Shown here piece by piece: positions 25,537 to 37,370 of a stretch of DNA of 64,000 nt. The DNA lies in NCBI GenBank assembly GCA_021209875.1, contig JAGYVD010000009.1, forward strand, positions 2,976,001 to 3,040,000. Direction: 5' to 3'. A program made the translations under genes and the position numbers. Numbering within the stretch: position 1 is the stretch's first letter; every line of letters begins with the position of its first letter. Below the pieces are notes generated by a model that searched no databases, was not told where the DNA came from, and worked only from the letters and a program-made list of their open reading frames with translations. Source of the DNA: Rosellinia necatrix (taxonomy: Eukaryota > Ascomycota > Sordariomycetes > Xylariales > Xylariaceae).

Positions 25537-26559
25537 AACAGACTTCTGTCATAGACTTGTTTGCTCCCCAGACCTCGTCGCTTTTGTGCCAACCAACCCC
25601 TCCGATAACTAGACCAATAACTAGCCAGAGACGACAAAACCACTACGTTTTTATCCTAAACGACGGTCACCACCTGCTTCCTGTCACACCAGCCGCCGCT
25701 GTCATCCTGCCCGATACACCTCACAGGACGACCGAGAGCCTATTCATCTCGCCGCTCCAGCCAGTCACAAAGCACCGTATCCGGCCTCTCCACGGAGGAA
25801 GGGACATGGGTGTTTGCGGGAATTTGACCGAGTGCACTTAAGTCGGGGGCTAGTTATCCAGCGCATCTTGTCCCAGTAGGTAGCCCGCCCATACGCTAGG
25901 CACACCACACCCATACCTATCCAGGGCATAGGTCCAATACCGACAGCGAGACACAGCGCTAGACCAGGGCCCCCCCATAGGTATCCAGGTACCAACCCAT
26001 CCCACTCTCCCTACAATACCTACCTGTCTGCCTAGGCACGTAGGCAGGTGCGCGCTATTCCCTCAAACGTTACCTCGCTGTGGTGGGTCGGTACCTCTCA
26101 GTACATGCCACTCCAGCAGGGGGATATTATGTCACCCATCGCCTGTACTGGCCTGCCACAGTACATCGCCCCATAAGCGCTGCTGCCCCCCTGTAGGTTT
26201 GCAGTGAGTGTGCACCCGGGCTTGAAAGACCGCCGTTTCCAACTCCATCCGCCTGCTTGTTGCTAAATAAGTGCAAACTCAGGACCGGGGGATTGGCTGG
26301 CTAGCACAAGCAGTATATCACCACGAGACGCCCAGCGGCGCCCGCTCCTCATAACGCGTCCTGTTCCCGCTCCTTCGAGTTCCTCTCCCATTCGGATTGT
26401 TCTTCTGGTTCGGTCTCGGGAGGGTCTTGTTTCCTTCTTCCTATCTTAGCATCCATCCACCCGTTCGCCCGGAGTGCTTGGTTCGTTGGGCGTGCTGCCT
26501 ACTTACTACTTAATTAGTGCTCTGCGTACCTGCCCATAGCCTGTGACGACACAGCACAG

Positions 26560-26651
26560 CACCGCACCGCACAGGACTGTACAGCACCGTACAGCACCGT
26601 ACAGCGCCGCACAGCACCGCAACGGCAGGGCACTGCAGGGCACACAGGGCG

Positions 26652-26688
<37 letters not shown>

Positions 26689-26692
26689 ACGA
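26560..26692. repeat. CAGCACCGTA-type repeats followed by CA microsatellite
   Basis: Several imperfect copies of a ten-base unit (cagcaccgta and variants) at about 26560-26630, then a CA tract at 26654-26690. This lies 290-420 bases upstream of the HAL-type kinase start codon, probably in its promoter or 5' leader. Confidence 0.8.
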
Positions 26693-26980
26693 GACAGGGC
26701 AACTGCCCCCTTCTACTAAACCGCCTCCAAACCTTGGCCTGCTAGGACTGCACCGCTATTGCACGCTGTAGCCACTTTTATAAGTACTTGCAGGCGCCCA
26801 CGGCAGCAGCAACAGCAGGAGCGAGCGGCGGCCGCACCGGGCCACGAACGAACTACGGCTAAAACCCTAGACAAAGAGCCACAAGACGCAGGCACGCAAG
26901 ACAAGACGGGGACGTCTAAGGTTTCCGCCAGGCGGGTTTCTAGGGACTGGAAATAGCCACTGACCAGCAGCACCGCAAAG

Positions 26981-29536
26981 ATGGCCCCACAGATCCAGGC
27001 GCTCGCGACACCGCCAGTGCTAGCGATGTCATCATCAGCACCCTCGCCATCCACCTATCTCCCAACATCCTCGGCTGTCGCCCGTAATCCCAGTTATCCC
27101 AGTTATCCCAGTTCTAGCGGCGCCCAGCCAGCATCTGACGCCAGTGCCAATGCCATCACTCCTCCTCCTAGCCTGTCTTTCTTCTCACCTACAAAACCGC
27201 CCACGACCACCGCCACCGCTCCTAATCCCACACCCGCTACCACCCTCTCCCCTACAGGCAACCTGACACCACCTATAACAACCGCTACCTCTGCCCCGAG
27301 GGCCATCCCGATATCTTCATCGCGGATTGTACACGCAGGTATATCCGACCTAAATCGTTCAGTTCTCGCTGCGACTATTGGTTTAATTATTCCACCTACA
27401 GAACTATCCTCCTCACCTTCGTATTCTATAAGTCCTTCGTCCTATAGTAGCTCGCTGCCGACTCCAATAGACTCGCTGCGTCGGCATCCTACAGATCTAA
27501 CCACTCCGATACCCGAAGAATGCGACGAGGAGACATGCAGTGAATCGCTCCCCAACGACCCTGTTACGCCAGTCAGCGGCCGCCAATCACGAGATTTCCG
27601 CTTCCGTGACAGTCACGAATTTTATCACCGTGATTCAGTCCCCAATAGTGTCCTCGGAGCACCTTTGGGTATTCCAGAGCATTCAGGTGTCCCCTTGAGT
27701 CAGACAAGCAAGCAACACCTGCGACCCACGTCACAGGCCACGCCACAAACGCTGGTCACAGAGGACCTCGCAACCCCAGTCAAAAAGGTTGTCACGCAGC
27801 CCGAGCATAACCTATCCGCCCCTGTTACGCCACGACCCCAGGCGAGACGTTCCTCCTCTGCCCTGTCGCGAGCCATGTCGTCATTATTCAAGCGGAATAG
27901 TATCCACGGGGACGACAATGGCACAAATACGGCGACACCAACCTCGAAGGATTCTACCTATAGCGCAGGTACATCTGAAAGTAGTCTGACAGTTGTTGGT
28001 AAAGTCCCCAGCCATGCCAGCCGTCGCCGGTTCTCTTACCACAGGTCCTCTACAACAACAAGATCTAATAGCCCACCATCCCCCGGTTCTCCTCTCGAAG
28101 CGGCCCTCGCTTGTAAGGACAAAACGGGCACCTCATCAATGCCCACGTCAAGTGATTTCTTAGACAACAATTCGAAGAAACATAGGGCCCATACAGGTCT
28201 TTCGCTTCGCCAGAGAGTCAATTTTGCCGGCACTGCTAAGAACCATCCACCTCGCCGAGCGAGAAGCCTGGAACGCAAGACGAATCCACAGGAAGAGCAT
28301 TTAACACGACAGCCATGGGCTATCCCACCAGAGGCTGGCACAGGCATGAAGGCTAGAAGACTTAGCCTGAGCCTCCCCGACGATTTCACTCTTGATGTTG
28401 CTGAGCTGCTGAAAGAGTACGAATACCACCACAAGTTCCTCGGCCGGCACGGCAAGCATCTCGGCAAAGGCGCCACTTCCAAGGTCACTCTTATGGTCCG
28501 GAAAGGTTGTCCCGGCGAGCTCTATGCCGCAAAGGAATTCCGACCTAGAAGTCCGTCAGAGTCAAACGAAGATTATGAGAAGAAGATCAAGTCCGAGTAC
28601 AGCATAGCCAAGAGTTTGCATCATCCCAACGTCGTGGAAACGGTCCGCCTATGCACCGACCATGGGCGCTGGAATCACGTGATGGAATACTGCTCTGAGG
28701 GTGATCTCTTCAGTCTCGTATCGAAAAAATATCTGAGAGAAGAGGGTCGCGAAGTCGATCGGTTGTGTATATTCAAGCAGCTTTGCCAGGGCATCAACTA
28801 TCTTCACACAAACGGCATTGCTCACCGGGATATCAAGCTGGAAAACCTCCTGATCACAAAAGATAGCAAACTGAAGATCACCGATTTTGGCGTTTCAGAG
28901 GTGTTCTCGGGCATACATCCTGGCCTGAGAGAGTCGGGTGGGCAATGCGGCGTTGCTATGGGCGAGGTGCGATTTTGCAAGCCAGGAATTTGTGGCAGTC
29001 TACCCTATATCGCGCCCGAAGTCTTGCGCAAAGCGGACGAATACGACCCCCGAGCGCTGGACGTATGGAGTTCCGCCATCGTCATGATCTACCTCGTCTT
29101 CAGCGCCAATCTATGGGAAAAGGCCGAGGCGGGGCTCACGGGTGCTGGCCAGAAAAACTACAACGACCTTGTTGCCGGCTGGGCAAAAACTGATGCGAAG
29201 AAGGTAGCGAAGCCCGACACTGCGAAGGATGCTTATCCTAAACTAGCGCCATTCGAATACTTCATCAAGCCACTTGCGTTGCGCCGCCTCTTGACGAACA
29301 TGCTACATCCTGACCCGTCGAAACGCATCACTATGAACGAGGTGATTACTCACCGGTGGATGAAGAATGTGGAATGCTGTCAGCTAGAGAGCTACGACGA
29401 CCCAGTAAAATATATCGACGTCTCAAAGAAGGATTGCATGAAGAGCAGCAACGGCAAAATATTCTGCCATAATCACTTACCCCTTGTGAGCACCGGTCAC
29501 GGCTTACCGCCGATGCCAGGCAAACCAGGCTACTAA
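26981..29536 (+). CDS. SAT4: Serine/threonine protein kinase, HAL4/SAT4 (halotolerance) type
   Basis: Single exon, 851 residues. In yeast the Hal4/Hal5 kinases stabilise potassium and nutrient transporters at the plasma membrane and confer salt tolerance; the fungal role is inferred. The first 470 residues are Ser/Thr/Pro-rich and probably disordered. The kinase domain covers about residues 485-795: glycine loop LGKGATSKV at 494-502, ATP-binding Lys518 (AAKEFR), catalytic loop HRDIKLEN with Asp617, DFG at 635-637, and the GSLPYIAPE activation segment end. The subfamily features are the FCKPGICGSLPYIAPEVL context and the ANLWEKAEAG insert after the DVWSSAIVMIYL helix. The long Ser/Pro-rich N terminus is normal for this family. 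No frame break. The ATG is the first in frame and lies in the context AAAGATGGCC; the long leader upstream is repeat-rich. Confidence 0.92.
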   Translation: MAPQIQALATPPVLAMSSSAPSPSTYLPTSSAVARNPSYPSYPSSSGAQPASDASANAITPPPSLSFFSPTKPPTTTATAPNPTPATTLSPTGNLTPPITTATSAPRAIPISSSRIVHAGISDLNRSVLAATIGLIIPPTELSSSPSYSISPSSYSSSLPTPIDSLRRHPTDLTTPIPEECDEETCSESLPNDPVTPVSGRQSRDFRFRDSHEFYHRDSVPNSVLGAPLGIPEHSGVPLSQTSKQHLRPTSQATPQTLVTEDLATPVKKVVTQPEHNLSAPVTPRPQARRSSSALSRAMSSLFKRNSIHGDDNGTNTATPTSKDSTYSAGTSESSLTVVGKVPSHASRRRFSYHRSSTTTRSNSPPSPGSPLEAALACKDKTGTSSMPTSSDFLDNNSKKHRAHTGLSLRQRVNFAGTAKNHPPRRARSLERKTNPQEEHLTRQPWAIPPEAGTGMKARRLSLSLPDDFTLDVAELLKEYEYHHKFLGRHGKHLGKGATSKVTLMVRKGCPGELYAAKEFRPRSPSESNEDYEKKIKSEYSIAKSLHHPNVVETVRLCTDHGRWNHVMEYCSEGDLFSLVSKKYLREEGREVDRLCIFKQLCQGINYLHTNGIAHRDIKLENLLITKDSKLKITDFGVSEVFSGIHPGLRESGGQCGVAMGEVRFCKPGICGSLPYIAPEVLRKADEYDPRALDVWSSAIVMIYLVFSANLWEKAEAGLTGAGQKNYNDLVAGWAKTDAKKVAKPDTAKDAYPKLAPFEYFIKPLALRRLLTNMLHPDPSKRITMNEVITHRWMKNVECCQLESYDDPVKYIDVSKKDCMKSSNGKIFCHNHLPLVSTGHGLPPMPGKPGY

Positions 29537-30956
29537 AAAAAACAACAAAAAAAAAAACAGAAACAAACAAATACGTCGATAACGGTTTCGGGGCACGCTT
29601 TGACTCGTCATCGTTACACAATACTTGACTCGCAGAGCACAAAGTAGCATATCAAATTCATATGATGGCGTTACGGTGGGAATATTTTATTGCATTAACA
29701 GGCGGGTTGGTGGGGTGTATGCGATCGGCCACGTTGGGAAGCATATAGTCGTGGCTGGTATCGGGTACATAATCTTACTTCAGTACTTTGTCTAGGTACT
29801 ACCGTAGTCTTGGTCGGGCTTCAACGCCAGACCTGACTATAGGACGTGCACAAACAGACGGTCAAGTTGGCGAGGACGGTAAAGTCCGGGCCCGAATCTG
29901 GGAATTCGTAGAGCCGATGCCAATCTGCGGCGGTTTGGCTGTTGTTATATTAGATGGTCCTCGGCTGGGGGCGAGGGGAAGGGGAGCCAGGGGGGAGGGG
30001 GGGGGGAGGGGGCTCGAGGTAGAGCCCGGTATAGATGGCAGTGGGTTGAGACGGTATCTGTTGAAGCAACAATGGGCCAGCAAGAAGCCTGCCGTCTTCA
30101 CGGGATACCTGCTATAGATTTGAGTCGACCTAATTCAAGTATGTGTTGCCTCGGTCTGGTCTATCGTGTGTGCTCGGCCCTGCTGAATACAACTACGGAA
30201 ACATGGCTGCAGGTTGCCGATCCGACAGTTTGGTCCAGTCTAGCGCTGTGTGCCTAGCAAGTAGGGATGCTAGGCTAGCCGAGTAACCACCCACTGCCCA
30301 CCCTATGCACAACGTCGCTCTAGTCGACCCAATCCCCACGGCATCTGCCCACAAGCACTACTTACACTAACTAACTAACTGCCAGTAAACTCAGAGTGTT
30401 ACGTGTAGGTCTGGTGCACATAGCATAGGTAACCTGGGTAACCTACCTGGCGCACCGCCCCCTGCCATATCCCCACCGCTAGCCGCTCGATGGGGATGTT
30501 CATAGGCGGATGGCACCGTCCATGCCCGAATAGCGAGCCTTCGCCGCTACTAGCTCTCGGCGGGCTGGTCTTATTCCCGGGCTTTGTTACTGCGTGCAGC
30601 AGCTAACTCTTGTCTCTGCAAACCAAATTTGTGCGAGCGCCGAAGGCCGAGCCCAGGATGACGGTTGACTGACAAAAGGCTGACGAACACTGAGCCTCCC
30701 TCTCCTATGTCGCCATCTTCGTCTAACCCAAGGTCGGTAGTATGGATGTAAAATGGGCGGGATGTATAAGTTCCTTGGACCTGTAGCGTACTACCTACAC
30801 TACATACATAATGACGATAGGTATATCCGGCGTTCACAGGGCCGAGCCAAGGGAAACTATGTAAGTATGTATGTAATCCTTCGCTATAACTACCCCAATT
30901 CAATAACTGCAACATGGGTAGTTCCGTGAATGGTTCTTTTAGAAATTATTTTTGTG

Positions 30957-31010
30957 ATCTATCTATCTATCTATCTATTTATCTATCTATTTATTTATCT
31001 TTCTGTTTGT
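30957..31010. repeat. ATCT tetranucleotide microsatellite
   Basis: Imperfect ATCT/ATTT units in tandem. Confidence 0.85.
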
Positions 31011-31834
31011 CTGTCTTTTTCCCACTCTTGTGGAAATTAATTATTCTTTTTATTTTTTTTTAAAGTTTTATGATGTAATGTTTTTTTTTTTTTTGAAACG
31101 CTTCCTCTCTCATCCGAATTTTAGCTTGTTTTCTCTTTCGTATCACCAAACTAATTTTTGTTTCTTTCCTAATTTAGCCTTCTTCTCGAAGACGACGCCA
31201 ACAATCCGAGGGAGAGTCGTACAAAAAGCTGCATCGATAAACCCTGTGACGGCAAACCGCGGGGATGAAGTTGCTGCGGCGTCTTTTTTTTTTTTTCAGA
31301 ATGCGACCTGCATGACGCAAACGCAAGTAGCTAAGCTGCTTCTTAGGGAAAGGGGGCAGGCGATCACCAGCCAACAGGTTTTTTTCCCAACGCCCCGTTC
31401 GTTTGGCCCTTTCGAATCAGCAGTCAACCCCGGAGTCATATCTTGTCATCTTGCATCCCGCTTCGTGCTGGACGTAGTTGCACCCTGGCAGCCGAGAGTC
31501 AGTGTCTGGCAGCCCTTTCACATGGTCGGCGATGCAGGACAGGATGGTTCCCCCTGAGTACGTACCTCATGTACTTCAAGTACTCTGATAGGTATGTATT
31601 CACTGAGGTACTATTTGTATGAAGTAGGGAGGTTAGTTACTATCTATCTAGTTAGTATCGTCTGTATGTCGTCTCGTGTGCGGCATCCTTGCCGCATGGA
31701 CATGCCCAATTATTGCATTGCTGACTGTCCAGGGGAGCTGTCAGGTGTACAATTTGCAAGCTTGTCGTGGGGGTCTGGCAGACGCTAACTCTCCCTCTAA
31801 CCTAGTGTACTTGTAGTCCTATATCCACCCAGCC

Positions 31835-31957
31835 CACCTACCTAAGTACCTACCTACCTACCTACTGCTTGCCTGTCTGCCTAGGTACCTACCTAACCTA
31901 CCTACCTACCTACCTACCTACCTACCTACCTACCTACCTACCTACCTACCTACCTAA
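31835..31957. repeat. TACC (TAGG) tetranucleotide tract, the longest in the window
   Basis: More than twenty CCTA units, with a short interruption around 31866-31890. It is the longest uninterrupted form of the TAGGTA/TACCTA word that is scattered through nearly all intergenic DNA of the window. Confidence 0.92.
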
Positions 31958-33034
31958 CCACTACGTATCTATCTCTCTATCTCTCCCTTGAGTGCCTAAG
32001 ATACTACTTACATACCCGCCTACGTGGTAGTGTAAGGTAGGTACTTTAGGGTGGTCTACAGGTTGTGTGCCACCTCGCTGCATCCCAGTTAACCTGGTTT
32101 ATCTCCAACATGGTTATTGACCAAGATTGGCCGGCCGCCATCAGGTAGTTACACCAAGTACACTAACTACCATACCCATCCAGGGCCTCTTTGACCGTTG
32201 AAACCGGCGAGATATCCCTCGCCCGCCGTTAGCATTGTCAAACGTCGCTTGCCGCCGATCCTCAAGTGTCTCAAGTGCATGAAATACTTACTCATCACCC
32301 GGACGTCGTTGAATCAAGCTTGATTGGATATTATGCACATATATCTACATCTAGTTACATATAACCATACATATTAATTATACCTATAGGTACGGCACCG
32401 CGTATGTACATACATCCATACCCAGATCTATCCATTCCTGCGAGATCCAGTCGCTACTCGCTATTTCCCCCACATGGCGTTTCTTAGCTATGTATGTGCC
32501 CACGATATCGTCGCTGGGCATACCAGGTATGTATCTAGACCGCACGGACTAGCCACTGTATCGTGCGCGCTTCCATCGGCCCCAGGTGGATGGAGAGCAG
32601 AGCCAAGGTCTTGGGTAACAGGCGACGATACGACGGTCATTGGCACCGCATGCAGTCTATCTGCGCTTAAGGCACATATATGCGTCTATGTATTCATCTA
32701 TATGCAGTGGGTTTTTACGAATACGCGTTCAGAGCTAAAAAAAAAAAAAAAAGTGATGAAGACGAGCAGAGGATGGGCAAGCCAAGAGGGACGTCAACTC
32801 CGGACCCACGGGCCAATTCCGCGAATATCACCACCCATCGATATTGGGGGCAGAAGTCCGATGCTCTCTGTCGGTTTGATGGTTGAGAGAATGTTTCAAG
32901 CCTGGCTCGTCAACTATTCGCGATCATACACTCAATCTTTTACTTTACTTCACTTCACTGCACTGCACTTCACTCTTTCATGTCGCTCATCCGCTCTCCG
33001 TCTCAGCTGCTCGCCACTCTATACACTACACACC

Positions 33035-33096
33035 ATACTACATTACACTATACTATACTACACCACACTACACACTACACTACACTACACTACACT
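33035..33096. repeat. CACTA pentanucleotide repeat
   Basis: Tandem CACTA/CATTA units, preceded at 32940-32975 by related CACTTCACTG units. Confidence 0.85.
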
Positions 33097-36000
33097 AAGT
33101 CGCCGGCAACAAGAGACAAGAGAGCGCCCCGTAAATCCTGGCGATCCTCCGGTCTTCAAAACAGAAACCGACTCCCGTTTAGTGCCTTCACAAGGTGTTG
33201 GCCGTCCCATAGGTGCGCATACACGTGGGGGGTAAAGAGGGTAAGGAGATGCGAGTATGGAGGGCATTCTTCCCGGTACGCGCACGGTTGATATGACATG
33301 GGCTGCCTTCCCCAATTCTGCTAGATGCGGCTTCGACGGCCATTTTTATTTTATTCATCAGACGTTGTCGGTATCGGCGTTGCAGTCACAGAGCTGCAGC
33401 GCGCAGGGCGAGCCCCTCCCTCCCTCTGGCCGGCGTGGATTGGACGCTGACAGACGACGTCGTGGACGTTGTGGACGGGACACTACCTCGGTCAGAACCT
33501 CATATACGCTGCATCGCCACGGCCATTGGACGGAATGGGGAGGTCTGGACCCGTACCGTAGAAAGTTCCGTGCTGGAATATCACGCACCCAACTCCCCAT
33601 CCCAAGTCTAGTCTCTGGCCGTACGTGAGGACGGCGAGAGTGGTCAGCGATGCATCATGCGACTTTTGGGCCCGGGAGGGATTCTAACCCGGTTGGCGCC
33701 TGCGTCGCATTTCCCTTCCCTACCCTTGCCACGCTCCTAGTGCCCGCGGCGCGGACGAACAGACGAACAGACGAACGGACGAACATACGAACGCACTCTA
33801 CATATTACATATTACATATTACCCCTCATCATTCGCTCACCTGCCCTCATGACGCCGTCTCACTGGGCCGGCCCAGGCTAGCTCATAGGCCGGCAGAAGG
33901 GATGGTTGGCGACGGCTCGCCCCCAAGGTAGCCCCCTTCACCGACGACATTCTACCGCACACTTCTTTCAGCTCACCTTACCAAGCACGGGCAGTATCGA
34001 CGGACAGAGCCATACTACCTGCGTACTACCTAACTTATCTACCTAACTTATCTGCCTACCTATAGGTATCTCCTTATCTACCCGCACCCCGGAGTAAATA
34101 ATAAATTAACCCAATGCGGTGCGACAGACCCGGCACGTGGTCGTCGCGCCGTTGTAAGCAGCCAGAGCCACCAGAGCGACTCCCTAGCGACTAGTGCGAG
34201 AGAATAGCGTCGCCTTGTTAGAAATGTGCAACTATACATCTATATACATCTATATATATCCACATATAGAGAACCGATTGAACACCAAGCGGAAATGTGC
34301 ATCGATCGAAATATTCCCCATCTGTGCCTGATCGTTGCCGTCTTGGCCATGAGCTTGGCGGGAGCCGCATCGCTGGGCAAAGACTCCCAACAGGTTAAGA
34401 TGGGGGTGACATGGGACGAAACCGCCAGGTTTCTTTTGACATGCATGACGTTCTGCTAGTTGGTACTTTGTGTTCTTTTCTAATTCCATCCCTCTCGAAC
34501 AATGCCGCCACCATCAGCCAGGATGGAGGAGGGGGGGTGGTGTGGGCATTTGCAGGGAGGCTACCTACGACTTACACTGCTTATGCAGGGATGGATGGGA
34601 CTTGCACAACCCCCCTCCAACCAACGACCAACGACGCCAAAAAGTCGCATCTCTATCTGGATTAGACGGGGTACTTAGAGGTACAAAGACCCTCAAGCCG
34701 TACCTCGAACGCGACCGCATACAACCCACATGCTGGATACCGCCACAGGACCTAGCGCCCGTCAAAACGACGTAAGTTGCGAACAATGACATAAGTGAAC
34801 TCCATCCTCGACGACGAGGACGCGACACGACACAACGCAGGGAGGGGAGGGGGGATGGTGGTCCCGACCCTGGACATGCCATCCCGGCCGAACTCGCTGA
34901 CACCTTCGCAATAACGGGTCTGAACTAAACAGGGAGAGATCGAAAGGAAGAAAAACCCTCGCCTACCGTGGAGGATTGTGGCTGGCTGGTAGGCTGAGGG
35001 TGGGCAGGCCGCCGCCTTTGACCTACTCTGCCTCCGGCCTCAGGCATTTGTTTCGCCCGGGCCTTCCAGATCGGCTATGTTGGCCACACGCTTAAGCAGC
35101 GAACAAGCAGCCAGCAGCCAGCAGACAGCCAGCAGACAGCCAGCAGAAGCACCGTACAGCTAACTAGCTGGCTAGCTAACCAGGCTAGAGCAGCTATCCC
35201 CATACGGCTTGCTAACTAAGAAGTAATCTACAGTCAAAAACAAAACGGGCTCATGACTGGACGCCGGGTGACAAATTGCCAATTGGATCGTGTCATGAGG
35301 GTCCGTCACTCTCTCGGTAATGCGTCGGGGATAACATGGAACCGGGACGGTTTGTTTTTAAACTAATTCTTTCATTCTTTCTTTTTATGAAAAAGATATC
35401 CAGAATGCCGGGACCCCGCGCTTCTTCTCCAACTTAAGTTTAGCCTCCCGCCGCAAATAGTGCACCGGACTAGCGACAAAGGAGCGCGTTAGTGAGATCG
35501 GTACAGACAAGGTAAAAATAAAAAAAAAGTAAGGTAAAGGTTGTCAAAGCGTGTCTACTTACGCAAACGCAAACGCAACGCCAACGCCAACACCAACGCC
35601 AACGAGGCAGGCAAGGCGACGCGCGCGCGGACCGCGGGTTTTACCTTTTACCGTCCTCATCCTATCTGGCCTAGCTTTAGCCTAGCTAGTTAGCCTGGCC
35701 TGGCCTGACCTGACTGGTCTCAATCGGAGGAAATGAATTTCCTCCGATCCGGCTTCCCTCCTCCTCCTCCTCCTCCTCCTCGCACGCCCCGTTCTTCCCG
35801 GGTAGGCTGTTGGTAACAGGGGGTATTGGGATAGGTGACGTACATTTGCTGAAAACACACTCGCCTCGCGCCGTTTTCGGCTGGCGCGGGATGCCACCTA
35901 AGATACTAGGTTAGTTATCGGAAACGGTCCTTGGCTTGTATTGTATATCTGCCTCTAAGAGGGCTTTGGGTTCTTCGCGCCGGTAATCATGATGACGGCG

Positions 36001-37370
36001 AGATCATCTATTCTCCGGTGTTGGTATGCGAGATAGAATAGATCTATATTCCAATTCAACATTCGAGTTGGTTCACCAAGTTGTCGTGATTGCTCTCTTG
36101 TGGTTCTCGTAGTTCCATACCCACAAATGTCGTCAAACACCAATGCATATTATATCAAGAAGATAATGGCCATTAGATGCATGGGAACCAACACCCCCCT
36201 CCCCCATTCATTGTATCGTTTAACAGTGTTGTCTCGTTGTTCGTTATGTCTATGTTCCAGGGGTATTAAAAAAAGGAGCACCGTTGTGGTATGGTGAATT
36301 CGTCATGCTTAATATTTAGCCTAGGGTGGATGGGCCATCATGATGATTTTATTGCGTTTAATATCGAGGACATTAGCGAAAATACTACGTGGAGCCCCCT
36401 GCGAGAGGCATAGAGGTGTCTAATCCTAAGCGAGGCTCTACAACACGTTATGTAGCGAGTATTCGTTCCTATCCGGTAAACCATACCCGCAGACGTTTTG
36501 GCTCGCGTAAACAGTTCTACCGGGCCTACAGTGTCATATGCACTTTGTCGTTTGAAGATGGAATTAATAAATTCAACACAAGATAAGAAGCAATCTCTTG
36601 GCGTTCGGCTTGATAATACCGTAGTTTGGGTCGGTTTCAGCGATGGGTTGGTGTTTTTATATGGTGTACGTGTTAAGTGTTATAGTATGATTGTAATAGT
36701 ATTTGAGTGGCTGCAGGTGGCCAAGTGCTCGACTTATAACGTCCTAGTCCTGCTAGTTGCTCTAGTAATAGTAATGTTGTGGTCAGTGTCAAAGGCTTGT
36801 TTTGCGACACTAAGAGGTTACCTCAAGGAACGAAATTGTAGGAACATACCATCACATCACGAAAACCTATAGTGGTAGAGATAGAGCGCTATCAATTTGA
36901 AATAAGACTTGTTCATTTGACAGTTAGAACCGTGGTAAGTTAGAATCACTTCAGGGATCGGATATTAGATGAGATTACTTGATATAGTATAGTTATTAGC
37001 TAACATAATAGCCTGCAGTATATAAATTCTCCGTTTAACAACTACGGTCATTGCCCCTTCAGAGCTTCCTGGTTTATCTTGTAAATTGACACAAATATCG
37101 GAACCTCTCTGTAGCTGGGAGTATGAGTAACAGCTACAAAACCAGGATACGTTAATTCTGTAGTAGTGCAAATAAGAATTGTCTAGTAGTCTTGCAGATC
37201 AGAACTTCAAAGTAACCACGCAGCCCTAGTTCAAATCATATGATGGGAACAATACAATAGACGCATTCGCCATATCGGGATATACGAGGGATTATATGAT
37301 CCGAGCGACTCAACATCTCATCCGGTAACCCCCATCGTAGATCACGAGGACTCAGCTCCTTGACTCATCA

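Larger units (their letters stand above)
13119..26980. other. Gene-free stretch of 13.9 kb
   Basis: I could not support any gene. No frame is longer than about 150 codons and none shows recognisable motifs or conserved splice patterns. Contents seen: TAGGTAGG at about 13385-13402, a 13-bp minisatellite at 14221, a CATA repeat at 20937-21037, a GAT tract at about 22296-22322, TACCCAGTATACC repeats at 24855-24915, a CAGA repeat at 25491 and a CA repeat at 26654. The last kilobase or so probably holds promoter and 5' leader of the HAL-type kinase gene. Much of it may be decayed repeats, but I found no terminal repeats or transposase motif. Confidence 0.45.
29537..37370. other. Gene-poor stretch of 7.8 kb
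   Basis: No supported gene. Contents: A-rich DNA just after the kinase stop; an ATCT repeat at 30957-31010; poly-T runs at 31065-31095 and 31286; the largest TACC repeat at 31835-31957; CACTA pentamers at 33035-33096; ACGAACAG-type repeats at 33755-33795; AGC-rich repeats at 35098-35155; ACGCCA repeats at 35562-35604; a CTC repeat at 35757-35782. A short frame at 34294-34459 begins with a signal-peptide-like hydrophobic stretch, but nothing downstream supports a gene. Confidence 0.45.

Noticed and set aside
33661..33712. tRNA-like sequence: GCGAC/GTCGC ends with an internal GGGTTAGAATCCC on the minus strand
   Set aside because: The total length is about 50 bases, too short for a tRNA, and no complete D and anticodon arms fit.
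34294..34459. Signal-peptide-like short frame (LCLIVAVLAMSLAGAASLG)
   Set aside because: No downstream exon, conserved motif or splice partner could be found.
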